A DNA stretch of 64,000 nucleotides, taken from contig NC_133121.1 in the NCBI RefSeq assembly GCF_033568475.1, positions 201,138,664-201,202,663 on the forward strand, read 5' to 3'. Position 1 is the first letter of the stretch; each line of letters opens with the position of its first letter. Positions 11,508 to 22,849 of the stretch are shown here, piece after piece. Position numbers and translations under genes: made by a program. The notes under the pieces are model-generated. The model ran no database searches and was not told the origin of the DNA. It saw only the letters and a list, made by a program, of their open reading frames with translations. Source of the stretch: Henckelia pumila. Taxonomy: Eukaryota > Streptophyta > Magnoliopsida > Lamiales > Gesneriaceae.

Positions 11508-14500
11508 TGAAACGACCCTAACTCAACTTTAAATAATAATTAATTAAAATACGGATTTTTCAAAATATTAAAATTTTTATTTAAATTTCGGCATGACCTA
11601 TCTGTTTATATTACAACCCACCTGTCTCAGACAGCAACCAAAATAAAAATAAAAGAAATAGACGACTGACGACACCGTAAACTAGGCCGAGACAAGAACG
11701 AGGCCCAAGAGAGAGGTTCTTCATATCAAATATCCACCAGATTAGAAATCTAATATTTACATGCTCATAAACAATGCTATCGAAACAATACATATGCATT
11801 TGACAACTGAGCAAAATAAATGATCCATAACATAGAAATTCTAATAACTATGCGGAAGACGAGCATAGGTCGGAGGGATGTGCCGTGCCCGCATCGCAGT
11901 TCACTCGATAATCTTGCCTCTCGAGCTTAATGAAATACACCCCACCTGAAAACAATAAGTGTAGTGAGCCTAAAAGACTCAGTAAGAATATGGGGGTGAA
12001 TAACGAGTAATACGTAAATACAAGCACACACAGATTAAAAATAGCTGATACTAAAAATACCTTTGTTTTGTGCCCTTACTTTAAACAAGTAAATAAACTT
12101 CAAAATGAATGAGAGAACATGAATGAAACATATGCATGGCTAAGTCATGTATAATCAATGAAACTGCATAAACATGAATCTGAATCTGTAACTGTAACTG
12201 TAACTGTGAACTTAGATCCTTGATTGTGACTCTGTGATTGCGATCATGATCATGGCTATAGTGCACAATGCCACAAGGAGGTCGAGATGAAACCCAACCT
12301 GTACTTGCCCTATTGGTAAGGGAGACTAGAATAGCCCCGGTCCCACACGAACACATGCTAAGGTAAGGAAACCCATTATGAATTTGTAAGGGAGGCCAAA
12401 ACGTCTTTCAGCCCCACACGAACACATGAATATGTAGTCACAACCATCTCACGTTGTTCAAAAATATTCCTTTCCTTTATTGAATATGAGACTTAGCATG
12501 CATATGTAAATATGAAGTACATGTAAATGTTAATCAATAATCATGCATATGACTCACACATGGATTATAGGGATGATGATTTAGGAACTAAACCAAAAGA
12601 TGAGAATTTAACCCATGAATTGCACTTACGACAAACTCGAGTGGTTTGCCCTTAAAATTAATAACTTGCTCGTTTCTTAATCAAAAAGGGTTCCGCTTGA
12701 AACCACGACTCCATGGAACTTAGAACTAAGTGGGGAAATCATCCTCGGAATTCATCTCCTAAGCGATCATTTTACAACAAACACAATTCCGGGAAGCAGC
12801 CCTTCTTTCTTCGAAAATTATGCACCTAAACCATTAAAAATCTAGAACTCGACCAAAATTTATCCGAATTGATTCCCGCTTTCGCCGAAATAATCCTAAC
12901 ATCCCAAAAAAATTCCAGACCCGAGCCCATAATCAAATTCTACTTTTAACCCTGCCTTAGTTATACATTTTCGGACAGCCCTATTTTAAAGCAAAAATCT
13001 GCACCCCTATATTCAAATGCCTAAAACTCAACCAAAACTTAACCGAATTAGTTTTTGCTTTCACCAATGTATTTCTAACATCCTAGACCCAAGCCAATAA
13101 ACTAGGACTAAGATCAACACTTAGACCCGTCTCAAGCTGCTATAACTCACCTCACAATCACTAAACTCAGCTCGAAGCAGCCCTTCAGCCACCATCGACA
13201 CACAACCCCTACACCATAGAGATTTCGAATTTCCTTCACTCGAACCACATCCAAACTTCACAAATCCTAACACTACCATGTGAACTCGGTATCAACCATG
13301 GTAGCTCTAAATCACCATCCGATTCATCACAAACAACACAATTCGATCGTGTCAAGAATTCACATAATAAGCAAGTTTCTGAAAATTTTGACATAATAAG
13401 AACCTCAATACCAACTTCATTTCAACTCAAAACCCTTCAAATATTCAACAAACATTTATAAGATCACGTTTCCTTACACAAATAAAAAGCACAACTCTCG
13501 TCAGAAAAATGGGGAGGGGTCGAACAGGGCACCAGTTGCTATACATTTTTCTCAAAAATATGGAAATGCAACTACAAACCAAGCACACTACGTAATAGGT
13601 AAGAAAATAAAACCATATCCTTGCCTCGGCTAAACAAATCAGTAATGGGAACTCGACGGCTGGAAACCGAGCTGAAGGAAAGATGATGAACTCGAGCATC
13701 TGCAATCGAGCGAAGGAAGGGGAGAAAAGTTTGTTCAGCTCGCCTAGAGGGAGACTTCGCCGGAGAAATGCAGCTGGCGGCGTCCGAAGGCTGGACTGGA
13801 GAAGAGGGCCGATCGCGAGAGGGGAAAAAATGGGGAGAAAAGAGGAGTCCGCTACCGAGTGAGTCTTGGAGGAGAGGATATGGAAATGGGCCGATGCATA
13901 CGGGTCGGATTAAATCTCTTCTTTTGGGCCGTGTAAAAGGGCTAGAAAAAAAAATAGAAATTGGGTTGGGCAAGCATGTATTTTAAAGTGTGCAAGAAAT
14001 ATAATGCTTAATATATAATATGTAGTATTTTAAATGGTGTGTGTAAAAATGTTAGGCACAAAATTTCGGCAAATACTCAAAGTTGAAAATCTAAGAATTT
14101 AAACACTTTAAATATTTTGATGTCACGGAAACGAGTAAAATATTTAAATAACAAATAGAGCGATTAAAATAATTTTGAACAAATTAGACAAACGTTTAAA
14201 AGAAATTTAAATAAATACACGAGCGAAAATAAATAAATAAAAACTTTAAAATAATTTGGACAATTAAAAAAAAAGTTTAGAATAAACAAGTCTAAAACCT
14301 TTAAAATGATTTGGACAATTAAAAAGGATTTAAATAAATAAACTAGACATTTAAAAAAGTTTAAAATAATTTAAAGTAACTAACCGCTAAACTTAGGCTA
14401 TTTAAAATAAATAAGTTGGACACTCAAAAATATTTAAACAAATAAGCTAACCAGTTAAAATCATTTAAAAAAATAAACTAAACAATTAAAAATCATTTAA

Positions 14501-14802
14501 AAGAATAAACTAAACTATTAAAATTAAAAATTAAAAATAATTGAAGTATGCAAGCTTAAACCTTTAAAATATTTAAAACAATTTAAATTGCACAAAATAA
14601 AATCATTTAGACAAATAAACTTAAAAAAATAAAAATATTAGTTAAATAGTTGGTAAAATAAAATCACTGAATAAATAATAAAAATATTTATTAACACATA
14701 ACTCACATAAAGAATTTAAATCAATTAAACATAAAAATAATAATCCTAATATTTATTAAATTTAATGCATGAGATTTAGTAGATTGAATTTTAGGCATCA
14801 CA
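11508..14802 (-). repeat. Long Gypsy LTR, about 3.3 kb
   Basis: On the minus strand it begins TGTGATGCCTAAAATTC at 14802, next to a purine tract (AAGGGGGGAAGGAAT), and ends GGTCGTTTCA at 11508, next to the degenerate primer site. A related LTR fragment starts at 20988 on the plus strand. The middle (13650-13900) is GC-richer; 14150-14700 is very AT-rich with repeated TTTAAA words; 12186-12211 has four AACTGT-like repeats. No defensible gene. Confidence 0.65.
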
Positions 14803-16345
14803 ATTCCTTCCCCCCTTAAGTGAAATTTCGTCCTCGAAATTCAAGGCTTACTAACTAGGTTCGAATCCCTTAGACCAGATCAACATTATGTTTTCCAACT
14901 TAGCACCTACCTGAGTTGGTCCAAGTCAGCTTTCGCTGCGCACTCTGATACTTACTGATATCTATATCATTAAGAACCAGACTAACTCTTACTGCGAAAT
15001 AAATTTGCAAACTCCTATTTATCCCCAACTGTTTGTAGCCTAAGAAAAGTTTCTAATCACTGTTCCCATGTGACTGTAAGAGTTTTCAATTCGCCACCTA
15101 AACTCCTAAAATATCTGATACCTATCTTAGTTCGATAACCTTAAATCCTGGATCGCAACTTCAATCAATAAATATCTGTAAAACCAATAAATAATTTATG
15201 TCGACCTTTCTCATAACGTAAAGGCTTCCCAACAACGAAACTATGCTTAATGTCTATTCACCAGCAAAACTTAACTCATATAATCTAGAACTTGAGTTCT
15301 TGAGAAATCAACAAGTCTACAAAATACTTAGCAACTAAACGCTAAACTCTTCTAAATAGGATAGCTAAGGGACTATACAATTCTACCTCGTTGGAAATCT
15401 AGATACTAGATGACTCTAACTCGTACTTCCACAACAACGACACATGAAACTCATCATGCGTCTCTAACAACTCTGCGCCAGCTCAACATATAAAACAAAT
15501 TACCTATCTCCCCGACAATCGCATAAGAACCGACAAAACGAGTAAATTTCATTATATTCCCAAATCGGTAATATTACAGAACAATGATACCTTCCAGAAC
15601 AACTTAATATCCATTTTGAAATTTTAAAGGTCTATGTCACTTATTAGTAGTGCTAACTTAATGGTCTTGGGCTTATGTTCAATCCCTTACACCACGACTA
15701 AGAAATCCATAATTTACACCTCAAAAATATACCACGAGTTATCATCTACCTATAGGATTAGACGGTCTTTAAGTGCCAAACAATTCTTACTTATCGCTTG
15801 AAGACATATCTCAAATCCCTAGTTCAACTTGACAGCAAGTTTGTAAATCCAAAAATTCCCAAATTATTATATGTATAACCTGAATTCATATTCCAAGGAT
15901 TTAGTATACATTTGGACACCTCGGAGAGTTTGTAGCCCGATCGTAAAGGCTTTCTAGTTGAGCTTCCAGTACCTTAGTATTTCACCGGTAAGTAAGTCTA
16001 TAGCTTATCCAGAAATCTTCCAAAATATTCTTTTCATCATTCTATGCCCATAGTTGATGCATTAGTCTTACTGGTTGATATTCACAAAATCTTATAACGC
16101 TAATAGAAAGTACTCAAAAGTCTCTAGGACTCGTGACTAATCACCCATTCAGCTTATCAAAGTCATCCGTTCTCTTAACAATCCTATTAAAAATTGAAGC
16201 AACCCATTTAATTAATTCACTACCTATCAATCTACTCGCTGGAACTAGATATAACTAGTCGACATTCCTCGGATCACAACAATAACATAGTATTTTATCT
16301 ATTACTAATACCAAATTCCAACTTTCTAAACGATTTCTATACGGT
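14803..16345 (-). mobile_element. Degenerate 3' internal region of Gypsy element
   Basis: Sits just upstream (minus-strand sense) of the long LTR and contains the typical TTTCGAGGACGAAATTTCA signature before the purine tract. Stops are frequent in all frames and I cannot recover a protein motif. It is probably the decayed end of pol. Confidence 0.5.
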
Positions 16346-16351
16346 TACGAG

Positions 16352-17650
<1,299 letters not shown>

Positions 17651-17834
17651 GTTATATGAATATACGTGCACTGCAGTTGTAAATATCAGTATTTTAAAAT
17701 AAATTAGAGTGTTATATGAATATACGTGCACTGCAGTTGTAAATTTCAGTATTTTAAAATAAATTAGAGTGTTATATGAATATACGTGCACTGCAGTTAT
17801 AAATTTCAGTATTTTAAAATAAATTAGAGTGTTG
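17651..17834. repeat. 60-bp tandem repeat, three copies
   Basis: Units start at 17651, 17711 and 17771 (GTTATATGAATATACGTGCA...), nearly identical, with only a few substitutions between copies. Confidence 0.9.
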
Positions 17835-17976
17835 CATAGCCATTTGAGTGCCCTCAGTTACAACCAATTCATACCAATGCATTCCATTAATTGTCATTGA
17901 AAATCTTTGTTTTGCCAGTTTTGAGATAATGTGTCCTTAGTCATCGAAAGATTCAAATAATTGTCGTCACTTGCAG

Positions 17977-18078
17977 ATAAGGACCAGCTCGAACCTGGAT
18001 GTGCTGTTCTCATGCACAATAAGGCATTTTTTTTGTTTGGCTGTACAAAGTTTGAACTTTGGATTCAGAAAAACAGAG
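17977..18078 (+). pseudogene. Exon fragment of 26S proteasome ATPase RPT2-like gene
   Basis: After a possible splice acceptor (TTGCAG) the translation reads DKDQLEPGCAVLMHNKA, matching the OB-domain segment of plant RPT2, an AAA-ATPase of the 19S proteasome base. After this point the family sequence (VVG.LQDEVDPMVSVMKVEKAP) is replaced by an unrelated stretch ending at a possible donor at 18079. None of the AAA domain (Walker A/B) is present in the window. This is one captured or decayed exon, not a gene. Confidence 0.6.
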
Positions 18079-18300
18079 GTTAGTTGTATTTTATTTTATT
18101 TTTTTCAGAGTTGTGCTTGGTTTGTGATAATGCAAGTTTGTAGGTAGAAATTTTGAGCCATCAAATTTTGGTCGCCTAAAAGGAGGAGTGAATATATATT
18201 ATAATACTTGATAGATATATTATAATACCATTTTATATTCAATTTTTTCTTTTAATGAAGTTCCATATTTGACTTATTTTATGTGATATTGCTTTCTTAG

Positions 18301-18664
18301 CTCTGGAACAACCGAGGGAAGACAAAAACTTGTTCCCTTCACTCAGTATAGTTCCAAGACTACTCTTCAGATTTTCAAACTTGGAGCAGCTTACAGATCA
18401 AGGTATACATGAAAAAAAAATAAAAATTCTCTATAATCAAGTGTTATCTCTTGAAATGGAATTTTCAGGGCTTATCTAGCAAGGGAAGGGGTAAGGATTC
18501 TTGAATTCATATATAGCAACGAAGGTTTCACGAGAACAAGAGCAGGGATCAAAGTAGGAATTTCCATAGCTCACTACTATGCCAGTGATGAATTCAAGCT
18601 CAAACAACAAGAAACCAACTCATTTACTTGCAGCCTAGAAGCTGTGATTTGTAGTAAACTATAA
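18301..18664 (+). other. Unrecognised exon pair, copy 1
   Basis: Two blocks with splice-like borders: 18301-18402 (preceded by TTAG, followed by GTATAC) and 18469-18664 (preceded by TTTTCAG). In one frame they join into an open frame of about 98 codons ending at TAA 18662-18664, with the segment AYLAREGVRILEFIYSNEG. I do not recognise the family. It may be the 3' end of a captured gene, or chance. Confidence 0.35.
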
Positions 18665-18745
18665 ACAATCCACTTACTGTCACCTTATGCTCGGTATCCA
18701 TTATATAATAACTCTGGTGAAAGTGTTGTAGATTCTCTGCTGTGA

Positions 18746-18755
18746 CTATATAATA
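18746..18755 (+). promoter_or_regulatory. Candidate TATA box of glycolate oxidase fragment, copy 1
   Basis: CTATATAATA lies about 160 bases upstream of the ATG at 18908, leaving room for a 5' untranslated region of roughly 130 bases. Inference from sequence and spacing only. Confidence 0.35.
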
Positions 18756-18907
18756 ATGTCCTCGTTTTCCCCCCAGGACGTAATAAACGTTTGGAGAGAG
18801 ATTTTTTGGCTTAGAAACCAATAATATATCGATGATCTGATATGTATCTCGTTTCATTTTTTGATCACGATCTTGAAGGGGACTTGTGACATTCATCATC
18901 CGCCGAG

Positions 18908-19047
18908 ATGGAGGAGGTAACAAATGTAACCGAATACCAGGCTATAGCCAAGGCGAAGTTGCCAAAAATGGTGTATGGCTACTATGCATCACGTGCCGAG
19001 GACCAGTGGACTTTGGTTGAGAACAAAAATGATTTCACAAGAATTCT
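18908..19047 (+). pseudogene. GOX: Glycolate oxidase exon 1, copy 1 (orphan)
   Basis: Exon 1 of a peroxisomal FMN-dependent (S)-2-hydroxy-acid oxidase, the photorespiratory enzyme that converts glycolate to glyoxylate. It encodes 46 residues starting [15 protein letters not shown] and ending FTRI, followed by a donor GTATGT after the split Leu codon. The family motif KMVYDYYASGAEDQW appears here with D to G and G to R changes, the latter in a glycine conserved among these oxidases. No exon 2 follows, because the duplication junction comes 31 bases later. It cannot make an enzyme. Confidence 0.85.
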
Positions 19048-19426
19048 GTATGTTGCTTCATATCCTCCATCGAAGGGCTATATATATTTGTACAGCCAAA
19101 GTGTTTGGCTATACAAAGTTTGAACTTTGGATTCAGAAAAACAGAGGTTAGTTGTATTTTATTTTATTTTTTTCAGAGTTGTGCTTGGTTTGTGATAATG
19201 CGAGTTTGTAGGTAGAAATTTTGAGCCATCAAATTTTGGTCGCCTAAAAGGAGGAGTCAATATATATTATAATACTTGATATATATATATATATATATAT
19301 ATTATATGAGTTGACTCCTAATGAAATGAAAGCGAGAGATATTGATCGAGATACCATTTTATATTCAATTTTTTCTTTTAATGAAGTTCCATATTTGACT
19401 TGTTTTATGTGATATTGCTTTCTTAG

Positions 19427-19790
19427 CTCTGGAACAACCGAGGGAAGACAAAAACTTGTTCCCTTCACTCAGTATAGTTCCAAGACTACTCTTCAGATTT
19501 TCAAACTTGGAGCAGCTTACAGATCAAGGTATACATGAAAAAAAAATAAAAATTCTCTATAATCAAGTGTTATCTCTTGAAATGGAATTTTCAGGGCTTA
19601 TCTAGCAAGGGAAGGGGTAAGGATTCTTGAATTCATATATAGCAACGAAGGTTTCACGAGAACAAGAGCAGGGATCAAAGTAGGAATTTCCATAGCTCAC
19701 TACTATGCCAGTGATGAATTCAAGCTCAAACAACAAGAAACCAACTCATTTACTTGCAGCCTAGAAGCTGTGATTTGTAGTAAACTATAA
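19427..19790 (+). other. Unrecognised exon pair, copy 2
   Basis: Duplicate of 18301-18664, offset by 1126 bases, with the same possible splice borders and stop. No function recognised. Confidence 0.35.
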
Positions 19791-19871
19791 ACAATCCACT
19801 TACTGTCACCTTATGCTCGGTATCCATTATATAATAACTCTGGTGAAAGTGTTGTAGATTCTCTGCTGTGA

Positions 19872-19881
19872 CTATATAATA
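19872..19881 (+). promoter_or_regulatory. Candidate TATA box of glycolate oxidase fragment, copy 2
   Basis: Second copy of CTATATAATA, about 160 bases before the ATG at 20034. Inference only. Confidence 0.35.
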
Positions 19882-20033
19882 ATGTCCTCGTTTTCCCCCC
19901 AGGACGTAATAAACGTTTGGAGAGAGATTTTTTGGCTTAGAAACCAATAATATATCGATGATCTGATATGTATCTCGTTTCATTTTTTGATCACGATCTT
20001 GAAGGGGACTTGTGACATTCATCATCCGCCGAG

Positions 20034-20427
20034 ATGGAGGAGGTAACAAATGTAACCGAATACCAGGCTATAGCCAAGGCGAAGTTGCCAAAAATGGTGT
20101 ATGGCTACTATGCATCACGTGCCGAGGACCAGTGGACTTTGGTTGAGAACAAAAATGATTTCACAAGAATTCTGTATGTTGCTTCATATCCTCCATCGAA
20201 GGGCCATACAAGAGCAACTTTTGCATTTTTTTTTCTACTTTTTTATTTTCTTTTAGTGAAATGGTAATTTCTTGTAATGAGACACCATTAACCTGAACAC
20301 AGGTTTCGGCCGCGGATTCTCATTGATGTAACCAAGATTGACATGTCTACTGCTGTTTTGGGATTCAAGATTTCAATGCCCATCATGATTGCCCCAACTG
20401 CTATGCATAAAATGGCTCACCCCGAAG
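20034..20427 (+). pseudogene. GOX: Glycolate oxidase, exons 1 and 2 only
   Basis: Exon 1 is 20034-20173 (46 codons plus two bases, donor GTATGT). Exon 2 is 20303-20427 (after acceptor ACACAG, donor GTAAGC) and encodes [14 protein letters not shown] through [16 protein letters not shown], the first strands of the FMN-binding TIM barrel. Together about 88 of the family's roughly 370 residues. Splice signals are good and there are no stops, but the catalytic His/Arg region and the peroxisomal C-terminal signal are absent. Downstream is intron-like DNA and then a Gypsy LTR at 20988. The [11 protein letters not shown] substitutions are shared with copy 1, so they predate the duplication. It is either a gene broken by transposons or a captured fragment. 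Confidence 0.85.
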
Positions 20428-20987
20428 GTAAGCAATATTATGTACAGGATTCCTGATTGAAGTAGTTTCTTGCATATAATGGACGACTCATTATGGAAAA
20501 TACTGGGAAACATGTGATTTGAAAATGATTTATTGAGATAATTGTGTGTTGAAGTTGAAGTTTGTGTCCAAGATTTATCTTTTGACCTTTTAACTTATTC
20601 TTGAAAGAGGTGTTTTTTGAGACACAATATATATTGGCCAAGTTGATGCTCATGTGATTTTAATTTTCGGAATCCTGATTTCACAAGCTTGTTAGCAATT
20701 ACATGGGTCAGATGCAAGCTCGACCCTCGTTTCCCGTCTGTACCTTCATTAAGCTATGAATGGTGCTGATACTTTGGTTATCCGTTATGTAATGAAAAGA
20801 TTATGTGTGGTCCATTTCAATACAAGACAAATACTATCTACAACGATATTAGGAGCATGAAAATATTCTGCGCCTTTAGTCAATATCACCGTCGACTTGT
20901 TTCTTTCCCAAGTACACATATTCTATTGAGTTTGACTGTTGCTTTAACTATTGAATGTCTTGCTTGCCTTTCCAACCTAATAATTTA
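20428..20987 (+). other. Glycolate oxidase intron 2 remnant
   Basis: Begins with a good donor (GTAAGC). T-rich, with no coding block recognised; ends abruptly where an LTR starts (TGTGACGCC). Confidence 0.5.
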
Positions 20988-21642
20988 TGTGACGCCTAAA
21001 ATCCAATCTACTAAATCGTATGCATTAATTTAATAAATATTAGGATTTTTATTTTTAAGTTTATCTGATTTAAATTCCTTATTTGAATTGCGTGCTAATA
21101 GAATATTTGATTATTTATTTAAATGATTTTATTGTGCAATTTATTTGTTTTAAATATTTTAAAGGTTTAAACTTGCATATTTAAATGATTTTAATTTTTT
21201 AGCTTATTTGTTTAAATATTTTGAGTGTCCAACTTATTTATTTTAAATAGCATAAGTTTAGCGGTTAATTATTTTAAATTATTTTAAATGTCTAGCTTAT
21301 TTATTTATTTAAATTATTTTAAACATTAGTCTAGCCTGTTTAAATTATTTTAACTGCTCTGTTTATTGTATAAAAATTTTATTTATCGCTGCGACATCAA
21401 AATATTTAAATTACTGATTTTTAATTCTAGGATAGAATTTAATCCCGGGCTAGTAAAATCCAAATTTAATATTTTAAATTAAAAATTTTGAACTTGTATT
21501 TTTTTCAGTGCAAATTAAACTCCTAAATTCTAATTCCTAAGTTTAAATAGCATTTTGGAGATGTGTAGTATTTTCCCTTCTATTTATTTAACCCTTAAAA
21601 ATTCCATTTAAAATACACAACCCTACTCCCCAATTCTACTCC
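20988..21642 (+). repeat. Gypsy LTR fragment, 5' part
   Basis: Starts TGTGACGCCTAAAATCC and aligns over several hundred bases with the reverse complement of the start of the long LTR ending at 14802. It breaks off near 21642, where it fuses to an unrelated truncated LTR. Confidence 0.75.
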
Positions 21643-22751
21643 CCAAACGTCTAAACAAAAAGGGCGGTTCTGCCCGCTGAAATCAAAGTAGGCTCAAGAT
21701 GAATGCATAACAGAAACATAAACATAAGCCACATAACAAAACTCAATCAATCAACAAAATACAAGTTCCACATGCTAGAACAAGTATCGATGCAATATGT
21801 GATTTAAAAAGGGAAACTCGAGAACCAACAGTCCCGAGTATGCTATCCCGCTACGATGACTTCTTTTACCTTTCAATGCAGTAGTTCCAACTTCTGGAAA
21901 GCTACAACAAAAGATTGTATCAAAGTCTAACCAATCTAAACAACAACAAGGCTCAAGGTAATTCTCTATACCGTTCTTCGTCCAAAACTCTGAAACGAAC
22001 AATTGCTATTAATCTTGGGCTTGACAAGCTCCAAATGAATCTGTTCAGATACCAATAAATGATCAATAAGCACGATCAACTTACAAGCCAAGATCACAAC
22101 TCTAAAATGGTTCGAAATCCCCAAAACTCAAACCGACGGCATAACGGCTATAAACTGAACAAACCGACAACGCAGATAGCAGTTCAATAGCGATATAATC
22201 TCATAAAAATGCTAATACCACAACAACAAGGCAATCCCAACAAATCTCAAAACTCAAACATTCGAAAATGGCTTCCAAAAATCATAACAATTCCGAACGT
22301 CGCTCTATTTCAAAACCGACAGATAATAAACGATCAGAACACTGAAGAGAACAACATACTCGAATCTAGAACGATTCTAACAATATCCAAAAACTAGAAT
22401 ACGTCAGATCCAAGAAGAACTTACGATAAAACGGAGCTCTTGCTGCAGTGATCGCTACTCTGCCTTCAGAAATAATTTCTAACGGACGGATCGACCGAAA
22501 ACCGAGATTGGAAAAGCTTGGAAGGTGTTTCCCCAAGCTTCAATGGTGCTTCACGGTTTGGGGAGGAAGAGGGGACTTTTCCAATAAAAATCTAAGTGTA
22601 GATAATATATAAAATCCCATATTTGCGTTTTAGTCCCTGAAATTTTCAAAATTTTCAAAAAGGACCCTAATCAAAATCAAACCGACTCGAGAACTCTGTA
22701 ATCTCTGGTTAACTCAAAAAAACTCATTTAAGATAAAAATGGTGCGTTACA
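21643..22751 (-). repeat. Truncated 3' LTR of Tekay-like element
   Basis: Matches 28592-29700 of the 5' LTR from CCAAACGT onward; the remaining 960 bases toward the LTR 3' end are lost. The inner end (22751) is TGTAACGCACC on the minus strand, after the tract GTGGGGGAGAAT. Confidence 0.88.
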
Positions 22752-22849
22752 ATTCTCCCCCACTAAGAAGAGATTTCGTCCTCGAAATCAACGAGAACCA
22801 CAACTCATAAGATAGAATAAAGAACTAAAGACAGTAAGAAGAACTCACG

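Larger units (their letters stand above)
18034..20204 (+). repeat. Direct tandem duplication of about 1.05-1.1 kb with glycolate oxidase exon 1
   Basis: Copy 1 spans about 18034-19078 and copy 2 about 19102-20204. They are nearly identical apart from a net insertion of about 58 bases, including an (AT)n run, in copy 2 near 19278-19345. The 23-base junction (19079-19101) contains the inverse complement of the start of copy 2, so 19087-19118 can fold as an imperfect hairpin. Each copy carries unrecognised exons, a TATA region and glycolate oxidase exon 1. Confidence 0.92.

Noticed and set aside
20034..20427. Functional glycolate oxidase gene
   Set aside because: Only two exons are present, most of the barrel, the catalytic residues and the peroxisomal signal are missing, and the next 43 kb is transposons.
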